From the NCBI GenBank assembly GCA_028284075.1, contig JANQSL010000120.1, positions 1 to 55,508 of the forward strand: a stretch of 55,508 nucleotides of DNA. The letters are read 5' to 3'. The notes beneath the pieces are model-generated. The model had not been told where the DNA came from. It saw nothing but the letters and a program-made list of their open reading frames with translations, and ran no database searches. The position numbers were made by a program, and so were the translations under genes. This stretch comes from Candidatus Sumerlaeia bacterium. Its GTDB lineage: Bacteria; Sumerlaeota; Sumerlaeia; SLMS01; JAHLLQ01. Below are positions 1 through 9,459 of this stretch, piece by piece. Position 1 is the stretch's first letter, and the number at the start of each line of letters is the position of its first letter.

Positions 1-1986
1 GGCCTCCGGGCGGCTCTGGCGAACTGCGCGGCAATCGCCAAGAGTCTCTGTCACATCATCCTGAGCCGCAAGAACGACGAGATCCGGCTTGAATGGATCA
101 TCCTCAGACTCAACGACGGCTGATCTCCTTCTGACTTTCGCGCCACCCGCTTCAAGCAGCCAAATGAGTCCTTTTTGCAATCGCTCGTTTGTCAGAGAAA
201 CTTCGACCGACAGACCCTGCAACGGGAGTCCGCGTCGGGTACTCTCGTACAATGAGGTTTCGGCTGCAAGGGTGAGAGGAATTTCAAACCAGAACAAAGA
301 GCCCTTGTGAGTTCTCGCTCTGTACCCGATCTCTCCGCCCATCATCTCAACCAGTTGTTTCGAAATGGCAAGACCGAGTCCGCTCCCCTCAAACCGACGT
401 GCGGGCGCTGTGTCGACTTGAGAGAAAGTCTGAAAGAGAAGATTTTCCTTTTCCTTTGGAACACCCTCTCCCGTGTCACGAACTTCAATCCGGATTCGTG
501 CGGCATCCCCTGAAGAGCCAGACGCCTTGACGTCCACCGCAATTTCACCCGCTTCAGTGAACTTGATTGCATTCGCAACCAGGTTGCCGAGAACCTGACG
601 GACTCGTCCCATGTCTCCTCGAACACGGGCCGGAACACCCGGACTCAGGCCCAGTGTCAGTTCGATTCCTTTGCGATGAGCCTGCGGAGCAAACAACTCG
701 ACAACATCTTCAATGGCGGTAATCAAAGGAAATTCGATGTTATCGAGTTCAAAACGACCCGCCTCGATTTTGGAGAGGTCGAGGATGTCGTTAACAATGA
801 CCAACAGCGCTTCGCCCGAGCGGCGCGCAGTCAGGACATAGTCTCTCTGTTCCGCGTCGAGTTCGGTTCCCTGCAGGAGCGTCAGCATTCCCAGCGCACC
901 ATTGAGCGGGGTACGGATTTCATGACTCATGACCGCCAGAAACTTGCTTTTGGCGACGCTGGCTGCCTGTGCTTCCTCTTTCGCTCGTATGAGGTCCGTA
1001 CGATCCTGCTCACGTTCAAGCTCCGACCCGATCCACCGGCCAATGAGTCGGACAAATTCCAGATCGGCAGTGTCAAAACGTACTGCACGCGACTCACGCG
1101 CTGCGAACGAAACGACTCCCGCCAACTCGCCTCTAACTCGCCAGGGCACACCAATGAAACTTTGAACTTCCAATCCGATATGCGAGCGAAGCGACGGCTT
1201 TGGCTCGGCAGCGTCCACTGTACAAGCCACGACCTCTCCCGCCTTGAGAACATAGATGGCAAGGTCTGTGGAAAGCTCGAACTCCCGAGCCGTTTGAATT
1301 TCCCGCACCTTGTGAGAGACCACATCGTAGTGAAGAAGCTTCAGCACCTTGTCCTTTACTGCCGCCACCGTTCCAAATTCGAGATTGAGCTGCTCAAGGC
1401 CCAGTCTGAGCGTCTGAGTCATCTGGTCTCGAATAGACATCTTCGTGCTGCCCGCGATGACGTTGAGTGCCCGCATCGCCTCGCTACGCCTGCGAAGCTC
1501 ATTTGCTGTGGCGTCAGAATCCGTCAGGTCATGCCAGAATGCCGCGAGAGTGGGTTCGCCGGAAGACATGATCGGCGTGATGGAGACACGAGCGGGAAAA
1601 TCGCTTCCGTCCAGCCTTCTGAAGATCCACCGAAAACTAGTACCGCCTTCTCGATACGCCGTCAGCGTCAGGTCAATGATCCACTCTGTGGAAAGACGGC
1701 CGTCTGGTTGGTACCGGGGGGAGATATCCTCGAAACGGAGTTTTCGCAATTCATCCAGTGATCGGCCATGTAGCGACCGCAGTGCGGCCACATTGCAGTC
1801 AACAATTCCCAGGCTGCCGAGGAGAACGCAGGGCTCTCCGATGCGTCGAAAGAGTGTGTGGAATCCCGCGTCCTTATTAAGACGCTCGCATTCCGCTTCC
1901 AACTGCCGGATACGTTCCTGAGCGGCATTGAGGCTTTGCTCGGGAGATCCTTCATCAAAACCGGATTGTGCGAATTCCTGGTTCAT
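1..1986 (-). CDS. Hybrid sensor histidine kinase (PAS-GAF-HisKA-HATPase, receiver start), 3' end cut by window edge
   Basis: The reading frame is open from ATG at 1986 to the left edge, giving 662 visible residues with no stop. A heptad-like N-terminal helix is followed by a PAS-like domain (about 40-155) and a GAF-like domain (about 185-325). The HisKA H-box [10 protein letters not shown] has the phospho-accepting His near residue 355. The ATPase shows the N-box (NLVANAIKF, about 468), G1 (DTGEGVP, about 504) and G2 (GSGLGLAIS, about 534). From about residue 588 a receiver-like segment begins, but the acidic pair normally at its first strand is absent, so it looks like a degenerate pseudo-receiver, probably followed by further domains off the edge. 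No transmembrane segment is visible, so the kinase is probably cytoplasmic. A GGGAGGA sequence lies about 11 bases before the ATG. It is divergent from the ferredoxin gene. Ligand and partner regulator are unknown. Confidence 0.9.
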   Translation of the reverse strand, partial: MNQEFAQSGFDEGSPEQSLNAAQERIRQLEAECERLNKDAGFHTLFRRIGEPCVLLGSLGIVDCNVAALRSLHGRSLDELRKLRFEDISPRYQPDGRLSTEWIIDLTLTAYREGGTSFRWIFRRLDGSDFPARVSITPIMSSGEPTLAAFWHDLTDSDATANELRRRSEAMRALNVIAGSTKMSIRDQMTQTLRLGLEQLNLEFGTVAAVKDKVLKLLHYDVVSHKVREIQTAREFELSTDLAIYVLKAGEVVACTVDAAEPKPSLRSHIGLEVQSFIGVPWRVRGELAGVVSFAARESRAVRFDTADLEFVRLIGRWIGSELEREQDRTDLIRAKEEAQAASVAKSKFLAVMSHEIRTPLNGALGMLTLLQGTELDAEQRDYVLTARRSGEALLVIVNDILDLSKIEAGRFELDNIEFPLITAIEDVVELFAPQAHRKGIELTLGLSPGVPARVRGDMGRVRQVLGNLVANAIKFTEAGEIAVDVKASGSSGDAARIRIEVRDTGEGVPKEKENLLFQTFSQVDTAPARRFEGSGLGLAISKQLVEMMGGEIGYRARTHKGSLFWFEIPLTLAAETSLYESTRRGLPLQGLSVEVSLTNERLQKGLIWLLEAGGAKVRRRSAVVESEDDPFKPDLVVLAAQDDVTETLGDCRAVRQSRPEA

Positions 1987-2072
1987 CGCCAGAAAATCCT
2001 CCCGCCCGTCGGGGTTTGCCAAGGACATTGACCCCCGAGACCGGTAACAATGCCACCGGAAGAAGGAAAAAG

Positions 2073-2366
2073 ATGAAAATCCGAGTCGTTTTTCAGGGAG
2101 AAGAGTTCAGAATCGCCGCGGGAGCCTGTGATTCACTGGCTCTGGCTCTTCGCCGCGGAGGTGTTCCTCTGCGCATGGACTGTGGAGGGACGGGATCCTG
2201 CAAGACCTGCAGCGTTCGCATCGCTGGCGCCACCATCATTTACCAGGGAGGAACTCTGAGAATTCCTGAATCGGAATCATGGATGGTCAGATCCTGTCAG
2301 ACCGTTTTGACAGGAGAGAACGGGAGTGTTGAAGTTCCCGCATCATCGCTTGAAAACGAAGACTAG
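2073..2366 (+). CDS. Small [2Fe-2S] ferredoxin, stand-alone CGGxGxCxxC type
   Basis: This is a 97-residue protein when started at ATG 2073 (MKIRVVFQG), where an AGAAGG lies about 7 bases upstream. A longer frame from 1968 would overlap the kinase start and adds a Pro/Arg-rich, non-conserved stretch. The cluster motif is C-x5-C-x2-C ([10 protein letters not shown]), with a fourth Cys about 38 residues later (RSCQT). That is the arrangement of 2Fe-2S domains of the beta-grasp fold. The CGGxGxC spacing resembles the N-terminal ferredoxin domain of corrinoid-activation (RACo/DUF4445) proteins rather than the plant-type C-x4-C-x2-C. Here the ATPase part of such proteins is absent, so it is a free electron carrier with unknown partner. 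Its stop lies 11 bases from the convergent ferritin stop. Confidence 0.8.
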   Translation: MKIRVVFQGEEFRIAAGACDSLALALRRGGVPLRMDCGGTGSCKTCSVRIAGATIIYQGGTLRIPESESWMVRSCQTVLTGENGSVEVPASSLENED

Positions 2367-2376
2367 AAAACAGCCT

Positions 2377-2886
2377 TCATTCCGTGGGTTTTTGCACAGG
2401 TTCAAAACCCATTCGCATCAGTCGCTCCTCCACCATGAGAACCCGGTCAGGGCCCGCCAGACGAACAAGTTGAAGCAGCTCCGAAACGGTCGCGATTTCC
2501 TCAACCTGTTCATCAATGAACCACTGCAGAAAACTCGCGGTCGCATAGTCTTTCTCATCATGAGCGAGCGCCATCAAGTCGTTGATCTGGGCGGTGACGC
2601 GTTCTTCCTGTTCCAGAGCAGCAGCCACGCCTTCCTCGACGCTCGCGAACACGCTCTTCGTATCCGGAATCGCCGCAACCTGCACTTGTTGACCCACGTC
2701 CATGAGATAGTTGACGAACTTCATTGCGTGATCACGCTCCTCGTCCGATTGGATGAAGAAGCGTCGTGCAAGAGCCTTCAAGCCCAGCGAATCGAAATAA
2801 CCGGCCAGTGCGATGTATGCGTTCGACGAATGCAGTTCGTGAACGATCTGTTCGTTCAGTGCTCCGGTCATTTTGTTTGAAATCAT
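2377..2886 (-). CDS. ftnA: Bacterial non-heme ferritin
   Basis: This is a 169-residue four-helix-bundle ferritin that should oxidise Fe(II) and store iron in a 24-subunit cytoplasmic shell. Ferroxidase ligands are visible as Glu17 (in IVHELHSSNAY), Glu50 and His53 (in SDEERDHAMKF) and Glu in LEQEERV, with the later QWFIDEQVEE helix. Length matches FtnA-type ferritins. An AAAGGAG sequence sits 8 bases before ATG 2886. The start is only 20 bases beyond the stop of the RND pump, so it is very likely the last gene of the marR-MFP-RND transcript, an unusual partnership. Heme-binding Met52 of bacterioferritins is not evident. Confidence 0.92.
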   Translation of the reverse strand: MISNKMTGALNEQIVHELHSSNAYIALAGYFDSLGLKALARRFFIQSDEERDHAMKFVNYLMDVGQQVQVAAIPDTKSVFASVEEGVAAALEQEERVTAQINDLMALAHDEKDYATASFLQWFIDEQVEEIATVSELLQLVRLAGPDRVLMVEERLMRMGFEPVQKPTE

Positions 2887-2906
2887 GTGAATACTCCTTT
2901 GAGGGA

Positions 2907-5900
2907 TCAGCCGGCCGGAGCCGGTAGAGGCTGTTCAGTGAAAAAATCTTCATCATTCACGTTTCGCCGGGTTGCGGGTTCAACCTGCTCCGGTGTTGGC
3001 CATTGTCTCCTGCGAAGATACCACCAACCGCGGCGCACATCGTTCAGAATGAAAATCAGACAGGGGATCATAATCAGAGTCAATGCCGTTGCAAACATGA
3101 CACCGGCGGCAATGGTCAGTCCCATTGGTATCAGGAACTGTGCCTGAAGGCTCTTTTCCAGAAGCAGCGGCGTCAATCCTCCCACAGTCGTCGCTGTCGT
3201 GAGGAAGATCGCCCGGAAGCGGCGTGCTCCGCCGTCGACGATGGAGTCCACAAGTGAAAGTCCGCGTGCCAGTCGTTCGTTAATTGCCTCGATTGTAACG
3301 ATTGCATCGTTCACAACAACGCCTGTCAGGGCAACCATCCCGAACATGCTCATGATCGTCAGTGCGTAGCCCATCACCAGATGCCCCCAGATGGCGCCAA
3401 TGATGCCAAAGGGGATCGTAATCATAATGACAACCGGCTGCAGATAAGAGCGAAAGATTGTGGCGATGATCAGGAAAATCCCAAGGATCGCGAGCGGAAA
3501 CCCGACCTTCAGGCTGCTCATCGATTCCGCGTTGTCGGCCTGCTCCCCCTCCACGCTGGCGCTCACTCCATGGTAGTCGGCAGGAATTGATGCAAGAAAC
3601 GGATCCATTTTTGAAAGGACATCGTTGGGGGTTGTAACCTCCGTGAAGACGTCAGCAGTAACACGTATGCGGCGTCTGCCATTCTGCCGTGTAATCGTCG
3701 TGTATCCTTCATCCATTCGCAGGTTCGCCACCGTGGCCAGAGGAACCTCTTCGCCAGTTGGTGTGCGAATTCTGATGGAATCGACATCCGCCATGGACCG
3801 GCGCTCATCTTCAGGGTAGCGCACCCATATTTTGACTTCATCCTTGCCGCGCTGAACGCGCATGACTTCGTCTCCATAGAATCCGCGGCGAAGCTGATTC
3901 GCAAGATCACCCAGCGTGAGTCCCAGGTTTCGAGCCTCCGGCTTGATGTCTGCACGGATTTCCTTCTCCCCGGGCCGAAAGTCGTCCTCGATTTGAAAAA
4001 CTCCGGCGAACTCGCTCAGCTTCGCCTTTGTCGCCTCCGCGGCATTCGTCAAATCCTCCAGATCGTTCCCGGAAAGCCAGATTTCAATGGGCAAACCGGG
4101 AGGGCCTCCGCTTGCACCCTGAAAGGTGACCGAAAGCGCTCCCGGAATCGCACCCGTTTCCTTTTCCCATTCTCGCACAACCTCCCTGAACCCGATTCCT
4201 CGTTCCTCCGAATCCAGCAACTCCACCCGCAATTCGCCGATATTCTGTGCCTGAGCCTCCGATGCCCCGTTGTCCATGCCGATCCGATGGCCGATATTTG
4301 ACTCAAGGGCCACCACCATTGACTTCCCGCTTACCGTCTCCATCCGATCGTTGATCCGCCAGAGAGCTTCTTCGATTTGAATAACGGCCTCTTCCGTTCG
4401 GCCGATGGGCGTACCTTCCGGGAACTCCACGCCACCCACAAGAAAGGACGTGTCGATGTCCGGAAAGAAAAGGAAGTCCACGAAACCACCCCTCACAAGG
4501 CCCAGTGTTGAAAACAGGACGAAGAAAACAACACCAAGCGTGAGATATCTCCAGGATAACGCGAGCCGGAGAAAAGGACGATAGTACGCATCCACCATGT
4601 ACTCAAAGCCGCGGTTGAAAAAGCGCTGAAAACCGAGATACCATGCCAGGGAACCTCGTTTTGGCGTTCTCTCCTTCTTGATGTCCGGCAAGTGATTGAG
4701 GTGTGCCGGAAGTACAATCAAGCCTTCCAGTAAAGAAACAAGAAGTGCGCAGATAACAACGATGGGAATCACCCTGATGAATTTTCCCATAATGCCGTCG
4801 ATAAACAGCAATGGAGTAAAAGCCACGATTGATGTCATTACCGCCGCCAAGACCGGAAGTGCCACTTCCGCTGTGCCGTCGATGGCCGCCTGCAGCGGCG
4901 GCTTGCCTCGTCTTCGATGAACGTAGATCGCTTCGCCAACAATAATGGCATCGTCAACGATGATGCCCAGCACCATCAACATGGCGAAAAGACTGATCAT
5001 GTTGATCGATTCGCCGATCGTATACATCAGGAACATCGCCCCTGAAAGTGAGATCGGGATACCCAGAGACACCCAGAACGCCAGTCGAAGATCCAGGAAA
5101 AGCCACAACAGCAGAAACACCAGCAGCAACCCTGTCCGACCGTTTCTCAGGAGCAGGTCGATACGGCCTGTGATGTACTGAGTTCCGTCAAGCCAGACTG
5201 TCAGTTCAACACTGTCCGGCAGTTCCGCATTCTTCTTCTCGACATAGTCGTACACGGCTTCGGCGATGTTGAGCGCGTCTTCCGACTCACTGTTATAGAC
5301 TGTCAGTGAAACTGACGGCATCCCGTTGAACCGGCTGCGCAATTCGTTCTCCACGAAGCCGTCGCGAATCGTTGCAACCTGATCGAGTCTCAGCGAGGTC
5401 CCGTCCGGTTGGGTCACCAGAACGATATCGGCAAACTCATTGCCTGTGTAGCGCCGACCCAGGGTACGTATGGTAATCTCTTCGCGATCCGACTTGAGAC
5501 CACCTGCCGGCAGGTTCATGCTGTTGTCCCGCACCGCTCTTGAAACGTCGGCGAAGGTCAGTCCATACTTGCGAAGCGCCTCTTCAGAAATCTCGATGGA
5601 AATCTCATAATCTCGTGCGCCTCGTATCTCGACGTCCGAAACGTCCGGCAAGGCAATCAGTTCGTCCTTAACTTCCTTCGCCAGTTCCTTGAGTTGACGC
5701 TCCGGCATTTCTCCGGAGATCGCCAGTGCCATTGTATCGCGGCGAATGATCAGTTCCGACACGGACGGATTTTCCGAGTCATCCGGAAAATCCTGAATCG
5801 AATCGATCTGGTCAGAGATCCGATCCTTGATGATCTGAATATCCTCTCCCTGCCGTACATCGATGATCGCAGTGGCCATTCCCTCGGCGGAGGTGGTCGT

Positions 5901-6143
5901 ATATTCCTTAATACCCTGGACTGTCTCGATCGCATCCTCGATCTTCAGAGTGATGCCTTCTTCCACTTCCTCCGGCCCGGCACCCGGGTATGGCACGCGA
6001 ACGATGACGGACTCGATCGCGAAGGAAGGCAGCAATTCACGAATCATCTGAGTCGCTCCGCCGAGCCCGGCGAAGACGATCATGACCATCAGGAGGTTTG
6101 CAAAGACGGAGTTGCGAACGAAACCGCGGATGATGTTCTTCAC
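2907..6143 (-). CDS. RND-family efflux pump inner-membrane subunit
   Basis: This 1078-residue protein has the full RND plan: TM1 at about 13-33, a large periplasmic loop, a TM2-TM6 block (about 335-475), a second loop and a final TM7-TM12 block (about 860-1040). TM4 carries the two conserved proton-relay Asp residues in GIIVDDAIIVGE. The TM10 position that is Lys in AcrB is Asn here (VVVNDAIV), as in a divergent acriflavin-resistance-like subgroup. It starts with GTG at 6143, overlapping the fusion-protein stop by 4 bases (translational coupling). It should form a proton-driven trimer with the adjacent membrane fusion protein. No outer-membrane TolC-type gene is in the unit. The substrate cannot be read from the sequence. 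Confidence 0.93.
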   Translation of the reverse strand: MKNIIRGFVRNSVFANLLMVMIVFAGLGGATQMIRELLPSFAIESVIVRVPYPGAGPEEVEEGITLKIEDAIETVQGIKEYTTTSAEGMATAIIDVRQGEDIQIIKDRISDQIDSIQDFPDDSENPSVSELIIRRDTMALAISGEMPERQLKELAKEVKDELIALPDVSDVEIRGARDYEISIEISEEALRKYGLTFADVSRAVRDNSMNLPAGGLKSDREEITIRTLGRRYTGNEFADIVLVTQPDGTSLRLDQVATIRDGFVENELRSRFNGMPSVSLTVYNSESEDALNIAEAVYDYVEKKNAELPDSVELTVWLDGTQYITGRIDLLLRNGRTGLLLVFLLLWLFLDLRLAFWVSLGIPISLSGAMFLMYTIGESINMISLFAMLMVLGIIVDDAIIVGEAIYVHRRRGKPPLQAAIDGTAEVALPVLAAVMTSIVAFTPLLFIDGIMGKFIRVIPIVVICALLVSLLEGLIVLPAHLNHLPDIKKERTPKRGSLAWYLGFQRFFNRGFEYMVDAYYRPFLRLALSWRYLTLGVVFFVLFSTLGLVRGGFVDFLFFPDIDTSFLVGGVEFPEGTPIGRTEEAVIQIEEALWRINDRMETVSGKSMVVALESNIGHRIGMDNGASEAQAQNIGELRVELLDSEERGIGFREVVREWEKETGAIPGALSVTFQGASGGPPGLPIEIWLSGNDLEDLTNAAEATKAKLSEFAGVFQIEDDFRPGEKEIRADIKPEARNLGLTLGDLANQLRRGFYGDEVMRVQRGKDEVKIWVRYPEDERRSMADVDSIRIRTPTGEEVPLATVANLRMDEGYTTITRQNGRRRIRVTADVFTEVTTPNDVLSKMDPFLASIPADYHGVSASVEGEQADNAESMSSLKVGFPLAILGIFLIIATIFRSYLQPVVIMITIPFGIIGAIWGHLVMGYALTIMSMFGMVALTGVVVNDAIVTIEAINERLARGLSLVDSIVDGGARRFRAIFLTTATTVGGLTPLLLEKSLQAQFLIPMGLTIAAGVMFATALTLIMIPCLIFILNDVRRGWWYLRRRQWPTPEQVEPATRRNVNDEDFFTEQPLPAPAG

Positions 6144-7537
6144 CCTTCAACCTCCGCCGTTTCCCTGTTGGTCAGCTTGACATCAAGTTTCACTCCGTCG
6201 ATTACCTTGCCAGGCTTTGTGGTGAGGACAATATCGCCTGGCTCCAGTCCCTCGGACACCAGTGCCAGGTCGCGCTCGTACCGTGCCACTTTTACAGGAA
6301 CGGTTTTCATTCGCTCCTCATCGGAAACAAGCACGTTCCCCTGAGAATCCACCGCTTCACGTGGAAGCACGATGACACCCTCCGCGACACGTCCCTCGAT
6401 TTCAATATTACAGAACATTCCCGCGGTGAGTGTCAGGCCCGACAAATTATCACGCGCGTTTTCCTCCGTCACTTCCACGATCAGGTGAAACGTTCGTGTT
6501 TCCCGATTATACTCGGAGATGCGGGCAATCTTCCCGGTACAAACGATTCCCTCCCGAACACCGGTCCATTCGATGCGTACCAGTGCATCTTCATCTGCTG
6601 AAAACCATCCCTGAGATGGACGATTCTCACTAAACCGCAACCACTTTGCAGCCTCCGTGCTGTCCACGGAGACGGGAATTTCCAGAATTGTGTCGTCCGC
6701 GACGCGTAAAACGCGCGAGGCGGGCGTTACATACTGACCAAGATCAACGGACTCTGAAACGATTCGAGCCTTGAAGGGCGCTTTGACTTCCGTTCGCCCA
6801 AGATCCAGTTTTGCCTGCTCCCGCCGGGCTTGCGATGTTTTCAACCTCGCCTCGGCGGCGCTCAGGCGTGCCGGGTACATTCTGATGGCCATCTCGATGT
6901 TTGTGACTTTGTCCTCTTCCTGAGCAACACGTGAGATAGCACTGTCGAGAGCGGATGCGCTTTCAACCCCATCGTCTTCCACAAGCGCGCGCATTCGGTC
7001 AAAATCCCGGTTCGCCACATTAAGCATTCGCTTTGAAATGGTTAGACGGCGCTCGTTGCTCTCGTTCTCCCGTCTAAGCTGCTCAATTTCAGCTTCGCTC
7101 GCGAGAACATCCGCTTCCGCCTGCTCAACAGCGATTTGATAGTCAGACTCATCGATTCGCAGAAGAACTTCACCTTCCGGTATAATGCCACCGTTTTTCA
7201 GGTTTGGATGGGTCCAGACAACGCGGCCGCTCACTTGAGGCAGAATGTCTGTTTCCCTCCTGGACTGCACCGTACCGTAGCCGCGCAGGCGCGTTTGAAA
7301 GTTTGTTCTTTCAACCACCATGCCGCTGGCTCGAAGAACAAGCTCCTCCTCAGCGCGGACAGGCGGATCCTTGCGCAAAGCCGCAATCGCGTTCATCGCA
7401 AGGATCCCGGCCAACGCCACCCCGCCAAACAGGGCTGCCCGCAGCCAGACCGGGTGGTGCTCCGTTCCACTCACATGATGTTTACCAGGTGCAGACTCAG
7501 ATTGTTTGTCTGTCCGCGGCATGTCCACCGTGCTCAT
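6140..7537 (-). CDS. RND efflux periplasmic membrane fusion protein
   Basis: With ATG at 7537 (MSTVDMPRTD) the protein has 465 residues, and GGAG lies about 8 bases upstream. An upstream in-frame start at 7573 would lie deeper in marR and is less likely. An N-terminal transmembrane anchor (about residues 35-55, LFGGVALAGILAMNAI) is followed by a biotinyl-lipoyl half (VSGRVVWTHPN) and a long Glu/Arg-rich coiled-coil hairpin (about 135-240). Then come the second lipoyl half (LGRTEVKAPFKARIVS), a beta-barrel and a membrane-proximal domain (IVLPREAV...GNVLV). It bridges the inner-membrane pump to an outer-membrane channel. The start overlaps marR by 41 bases and the stop overlaps the pump start, so the three genes are translationally linked. 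Confidence 0.92.
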   Translation of the reverse strand: MSTVDMPRTDKQSESAPGKHHVSGTEHHPVWLRAALFGGVALAGILAMNAIAALRKDPPVRAEEELVLRASGMVVERTNFQTRLRGYGTVQSRRETDILPQVSGRVVWTHPNLKNGGIIPEGEVLLRIDESDYQIAVEQAEADVLASEAEIEQLRRENESNERRLTISKRMLNVANRDFDRMRALVEDDGVESASALDSAISRVAQEEDKVTNIEMAIRMYPARLSAAEARLKTSQARREQAKLDLGRTEVKAPFKARIVSESVDLGQYVTPASRVLRVADDTILEIPVSVDSTEAAKWLRFSENRPSQGWFSADEDALVRIEWTGVREGIVCTGKIARISEYNRETRTFHLIVEVTEENARDNLSGLTLTAGMFCNIEIEGRVAEGVIVLPREAVDSQGNVLVSDEERMKTVPVKVARYERDLALVSEGLEPGDIVLTTKPGKVIDGVKLDVKLTNRETAEVEG

Positions 7538-7982
7538 ACTGCTGCTCCAAAACCCGTGAAATCTCTTCAGCAACGCCCAGCCACCTCGCCGTGTGCTCCG
7601 GTCCGATCATTTCCATGAGTTCCGCCAAACGCTGGAGGAGGGCATCCTCATGGGCGCACGTTCGCGTCTTCGCTTCCTCAGTCAGCTCCAGCACAACGCG
7701 CCGCCGGTCCTCGGGGTCCTGGTGACGATCAACAAACCCGAGATCCACCAGGCGGTCGATCATCTGAGAGGCGGAAGCTCCCGATATACCGGAACGGGCA
7801 GCAAAGGTCTTCAGTGTACATGGTCCCACCGTATGTAGAACCAGCAACGCTTTGGCCTGCGGCAGGGTCAGCTCTGTATCGGACCAGGCTTGAAGGGGCG
7901 ATTTTCCACTAAGCACATAGTTTCGCAACCGCTGCATATGGCGGTGAAGGTCCCTGGCCTGGTGGAGATACGCGTCGCTCAT
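7497..7982 (-). CDS. MarR-family transcriptional regulator
   Basis: This is a 161-residue winged-helix regulator of usual MarR length. The recognition helix region reads LKTFAARSGISGASASQMIDRLVDLGFV and the wing reads HQDPEDRRRVVLELT, the conserved DxxDRR-type wing. N- and C-terminal helices would form the dimer interface. Being first in the unit before the fusion protein and RND pump is the classic layout of a local repressor that is released by pump substrates. A dyad at 8019-8036, 37 bases before its start, is a candidate operator. No strong ribosome-binding site is seen before ATG 7982. Confidence 0.92.
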   Translation of the reverse strand: MSDAYLHQARDLHRHMQRLRNYVLSGKSPLQAWSDTELTLPQAKALLVLHTVGPCTLKTFAARSGISGASASQMIDRLVDLGFVDRHQDPEDRRRVVLELTEEAKTRTCAHEDALLQRLAELMEMIGPEHTARWLGVAEEISRVLEQQYEHGGHAADRQTI

Positions 7983-8018
7983 GGCATCGCTTTGGTGAGG
8001 GCGAGGGGGTATCTCGTC

Positions 8019-8036
8019 AAGCCATTTATTTGGCTT
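8019..8036. promoter_or_regulatory. Candidate MarR operator (6-bp inverted repeat, 6-base AT spacer)
   Basis: AAGCCA and TGGCTT flank TTTATT in the gap between marR and maf. An 18-bp dyad of this size just upstream of marR is what a MarR dimer would bind to repress its own unit. A TTGACG hexamer follows the dyad on the minus strand and could be a -35 box, but no good -10 box was found at the right distance. Alternative: part of a maf 3' hairpin, but there is no T-tract after it. Confidence 0.35.
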
Positions 8037-8060
8037 CCGAATTGTTAGGTATTGTAACGG

Positions 8061-8687
8061 TCAGGAAGTCAAAGAACCGTGATTCTCTTTATGTGGCATT
8101 CTCAATGCGCCCAATTCCGGTGCCATCTCCTCCAGCATTCGGGTCAGCAGGCTGCAAGGGAGGCCCATGACATTAAACCAGTCACCATCTATCCGCTCTA
8201 TAAATCGATCCCCTATTTCCTGAATTCCGTATGCCCCCGCCTTGTCCATCGGTCCGCCCGACCTGATATAGTGGTCGATCTCAGCGGCGGTAAGTTCATT
8301 AAAAATAACGCGTGTCGTGTCGGAATCAACGATTAGCCGGTTTTCTCCTCCTCTCGCCACGGCTACGGCCGTGATAACGTCATGACTGTTTCCGCTCAGC
8401 CTCCGAAGCATCTGCCGCGCCTCCGCTTCGTTCGCCGGCTTCCCCAACAGCATACCTGAGATGGTTACAATCGTATCGGCGGCAATCACGACTGTTTCCG
8501 CACTTTCGTTTTCCGCAACGGCTTTAGCCTTCAACCAGGCAGCCCGATTCGCGAAGGTCCGCGGGTGATCCGCGGGAATTCGCGATTCGTCCACGCCCGA
8601 AGTCCTGACCTCAAAGCTGACTCCCATCGCGGCAAGCAATTCCCTCCTGCGAGGTGAACCGGAGGCGAGAATCACACGAGTTGTCAT
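8061..8687 (-). CDS. maf: Maf-family nucleoside triphosphate pyrophosphatase
   Basis: This 208-residue protein has the Maf signature ILASGSPRRRELL near the N-terminus, the catalytic AADTIV around residue 70 and KPANEAEAR just after. These match the house-cleaning (d)NTP pyrophosphatases that hydrolyse modified or canonical dTTP/UTP/CTP to monophosphates. The C-terminus (about residues 195-208) is poorly conserved. Its start lies 4 bases after the stop of the lipoprotein gene, so it is the last gene of that small unit. Confidence 0.93.
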   Translation of the reverse strand: MTTRVILASGSPRRRELLAAMGVSFEVRTSGVDESRIPADHPRTFANRAAWLKAKAVAENESAETVVIAADTIVTISGMLLGKPANEAEARQMLRRLSGNSHDVITAVAVARGGENRLIVDSDTTRVIFNELTAAEIDHYIRSGGPMDKAGAYGIQEIGDRFIERIDGDWFNVMGLPCSLLTRMLEEMAPELGALRMPHKENHGSLTS

Positions 8688-8691
8688 CCGG

Positions 8692-9459
8692 TTATTTCTC
8701 CCGCCGGGCGAATGTCATCACACCGGCTGTTTCGGCTTCCAGTTCAACCACCCAGGTATCATTGATGGTGCGCTGATTGCGCAGAACCCTCGCAGATCTC
8801 ACGGCCCGATTGACCTCCGTCTCCAATTCCACGTCCCACCGCATCTGATCCCCCACTGTGACGCTGGAGGTCACGGGCTGACCCAGGAAGGCATTACGCA
8901 ACTGAATGGCCGCGTCACGCTTTGCCAGTGCCTCCGCCGTCGCATCGGACTCTTCCCGCGTCGGAGGCGGATTCGCATTGCGATCCGCTATCATTGCCGA
9001 GCGTGTTGCCTCGGCAATCTCCTCAAGGGAAAGACCAAGCCGAACCGTGACGATCCCCTCCGGTACGGATGACACTGTTTCCATGACTGCGTCGGTGAGT
9101 TCCGTATCGACGACTTGCTGAAAGTCCGAATTGTCTTCCAGCAAACGAGAAAGCGGCGTTCCGTCCTGCAACGGCAGAATATCAATTTTGTCGCGGAGAT
9201 CATGTTCCGCGGCGGAGTGGGCAGCGGGTTCCGCAACAGCAACCTGAAGTCCTGGTGTTTGTCCTTCGCCAAGTTCAGGAAGTTCGACCATTCCTTCGCC
9301 CACGATAATCGACTCTCCCCAGCCGGGAACAATAATGGGAGCAGGATTCTCCGGTACCTGGACACGAACCTCCACCGCTGCTGTTAACGTCTTCGGAACC
9401 CGGGTTCCGACACAGCCCGAAAGGATGAATCCAGTCAGGATTGCCAGGACAATTCTCAT
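8692..9459 (-). CDS. Outer-membrane-type lipoprotein, LPP20-like candidate
   Basis: The protein has 255 residues from ATG 9459. The N-terminus MRIVLAILTGFILSGC is a short lipoprotein signal with lipobox LSGC, lipidation being expected at Cys16. The ATG overlaps the preceding stop as ATGA, which supports this start over the longer frame. The middle is acidic and low in hydrophobicity. The C-terminal third has an alternating pattern (AIQLRNAFLG...VTSSVTVGD...VELE) that loosely resembles LPP20/FlgT-type lipoproteins. I do not recognise the function with certainty. It is coupled to the glycan-lyase-like gene and to maf. Confidence 0.75.
   Translation of the reverse strand: MRIVLAILTGFILSGCVGTRVPKTLTAAVEVRVQVPENPAPIIVPGWGESIIVGEGMVELPELGEGQTPGLQVAVAEPAAHSAAEHDLRDKIDILPLQDGTPLSRLLEDNSDFQQVVDTELTDAVMETVSSVPEGIVTVRLGLSLEEIAEATRSAMIADRNANPPPTREESDATAEALAKRDAAIQLRNAFLGQPVTSSVTVGDQMRWDVELETEVNRAVRSARVLRNQRTINDTWVVELEAETAGVMTFARREK

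Noticed and set aside
676-1761. 361-codon plus-strand open frame
   Set aside because: It lies antisense to the histidine kinase, whose HisKA and ATPase motifs are unmistakable on the minus strand; the plus-strand translation has no domain.
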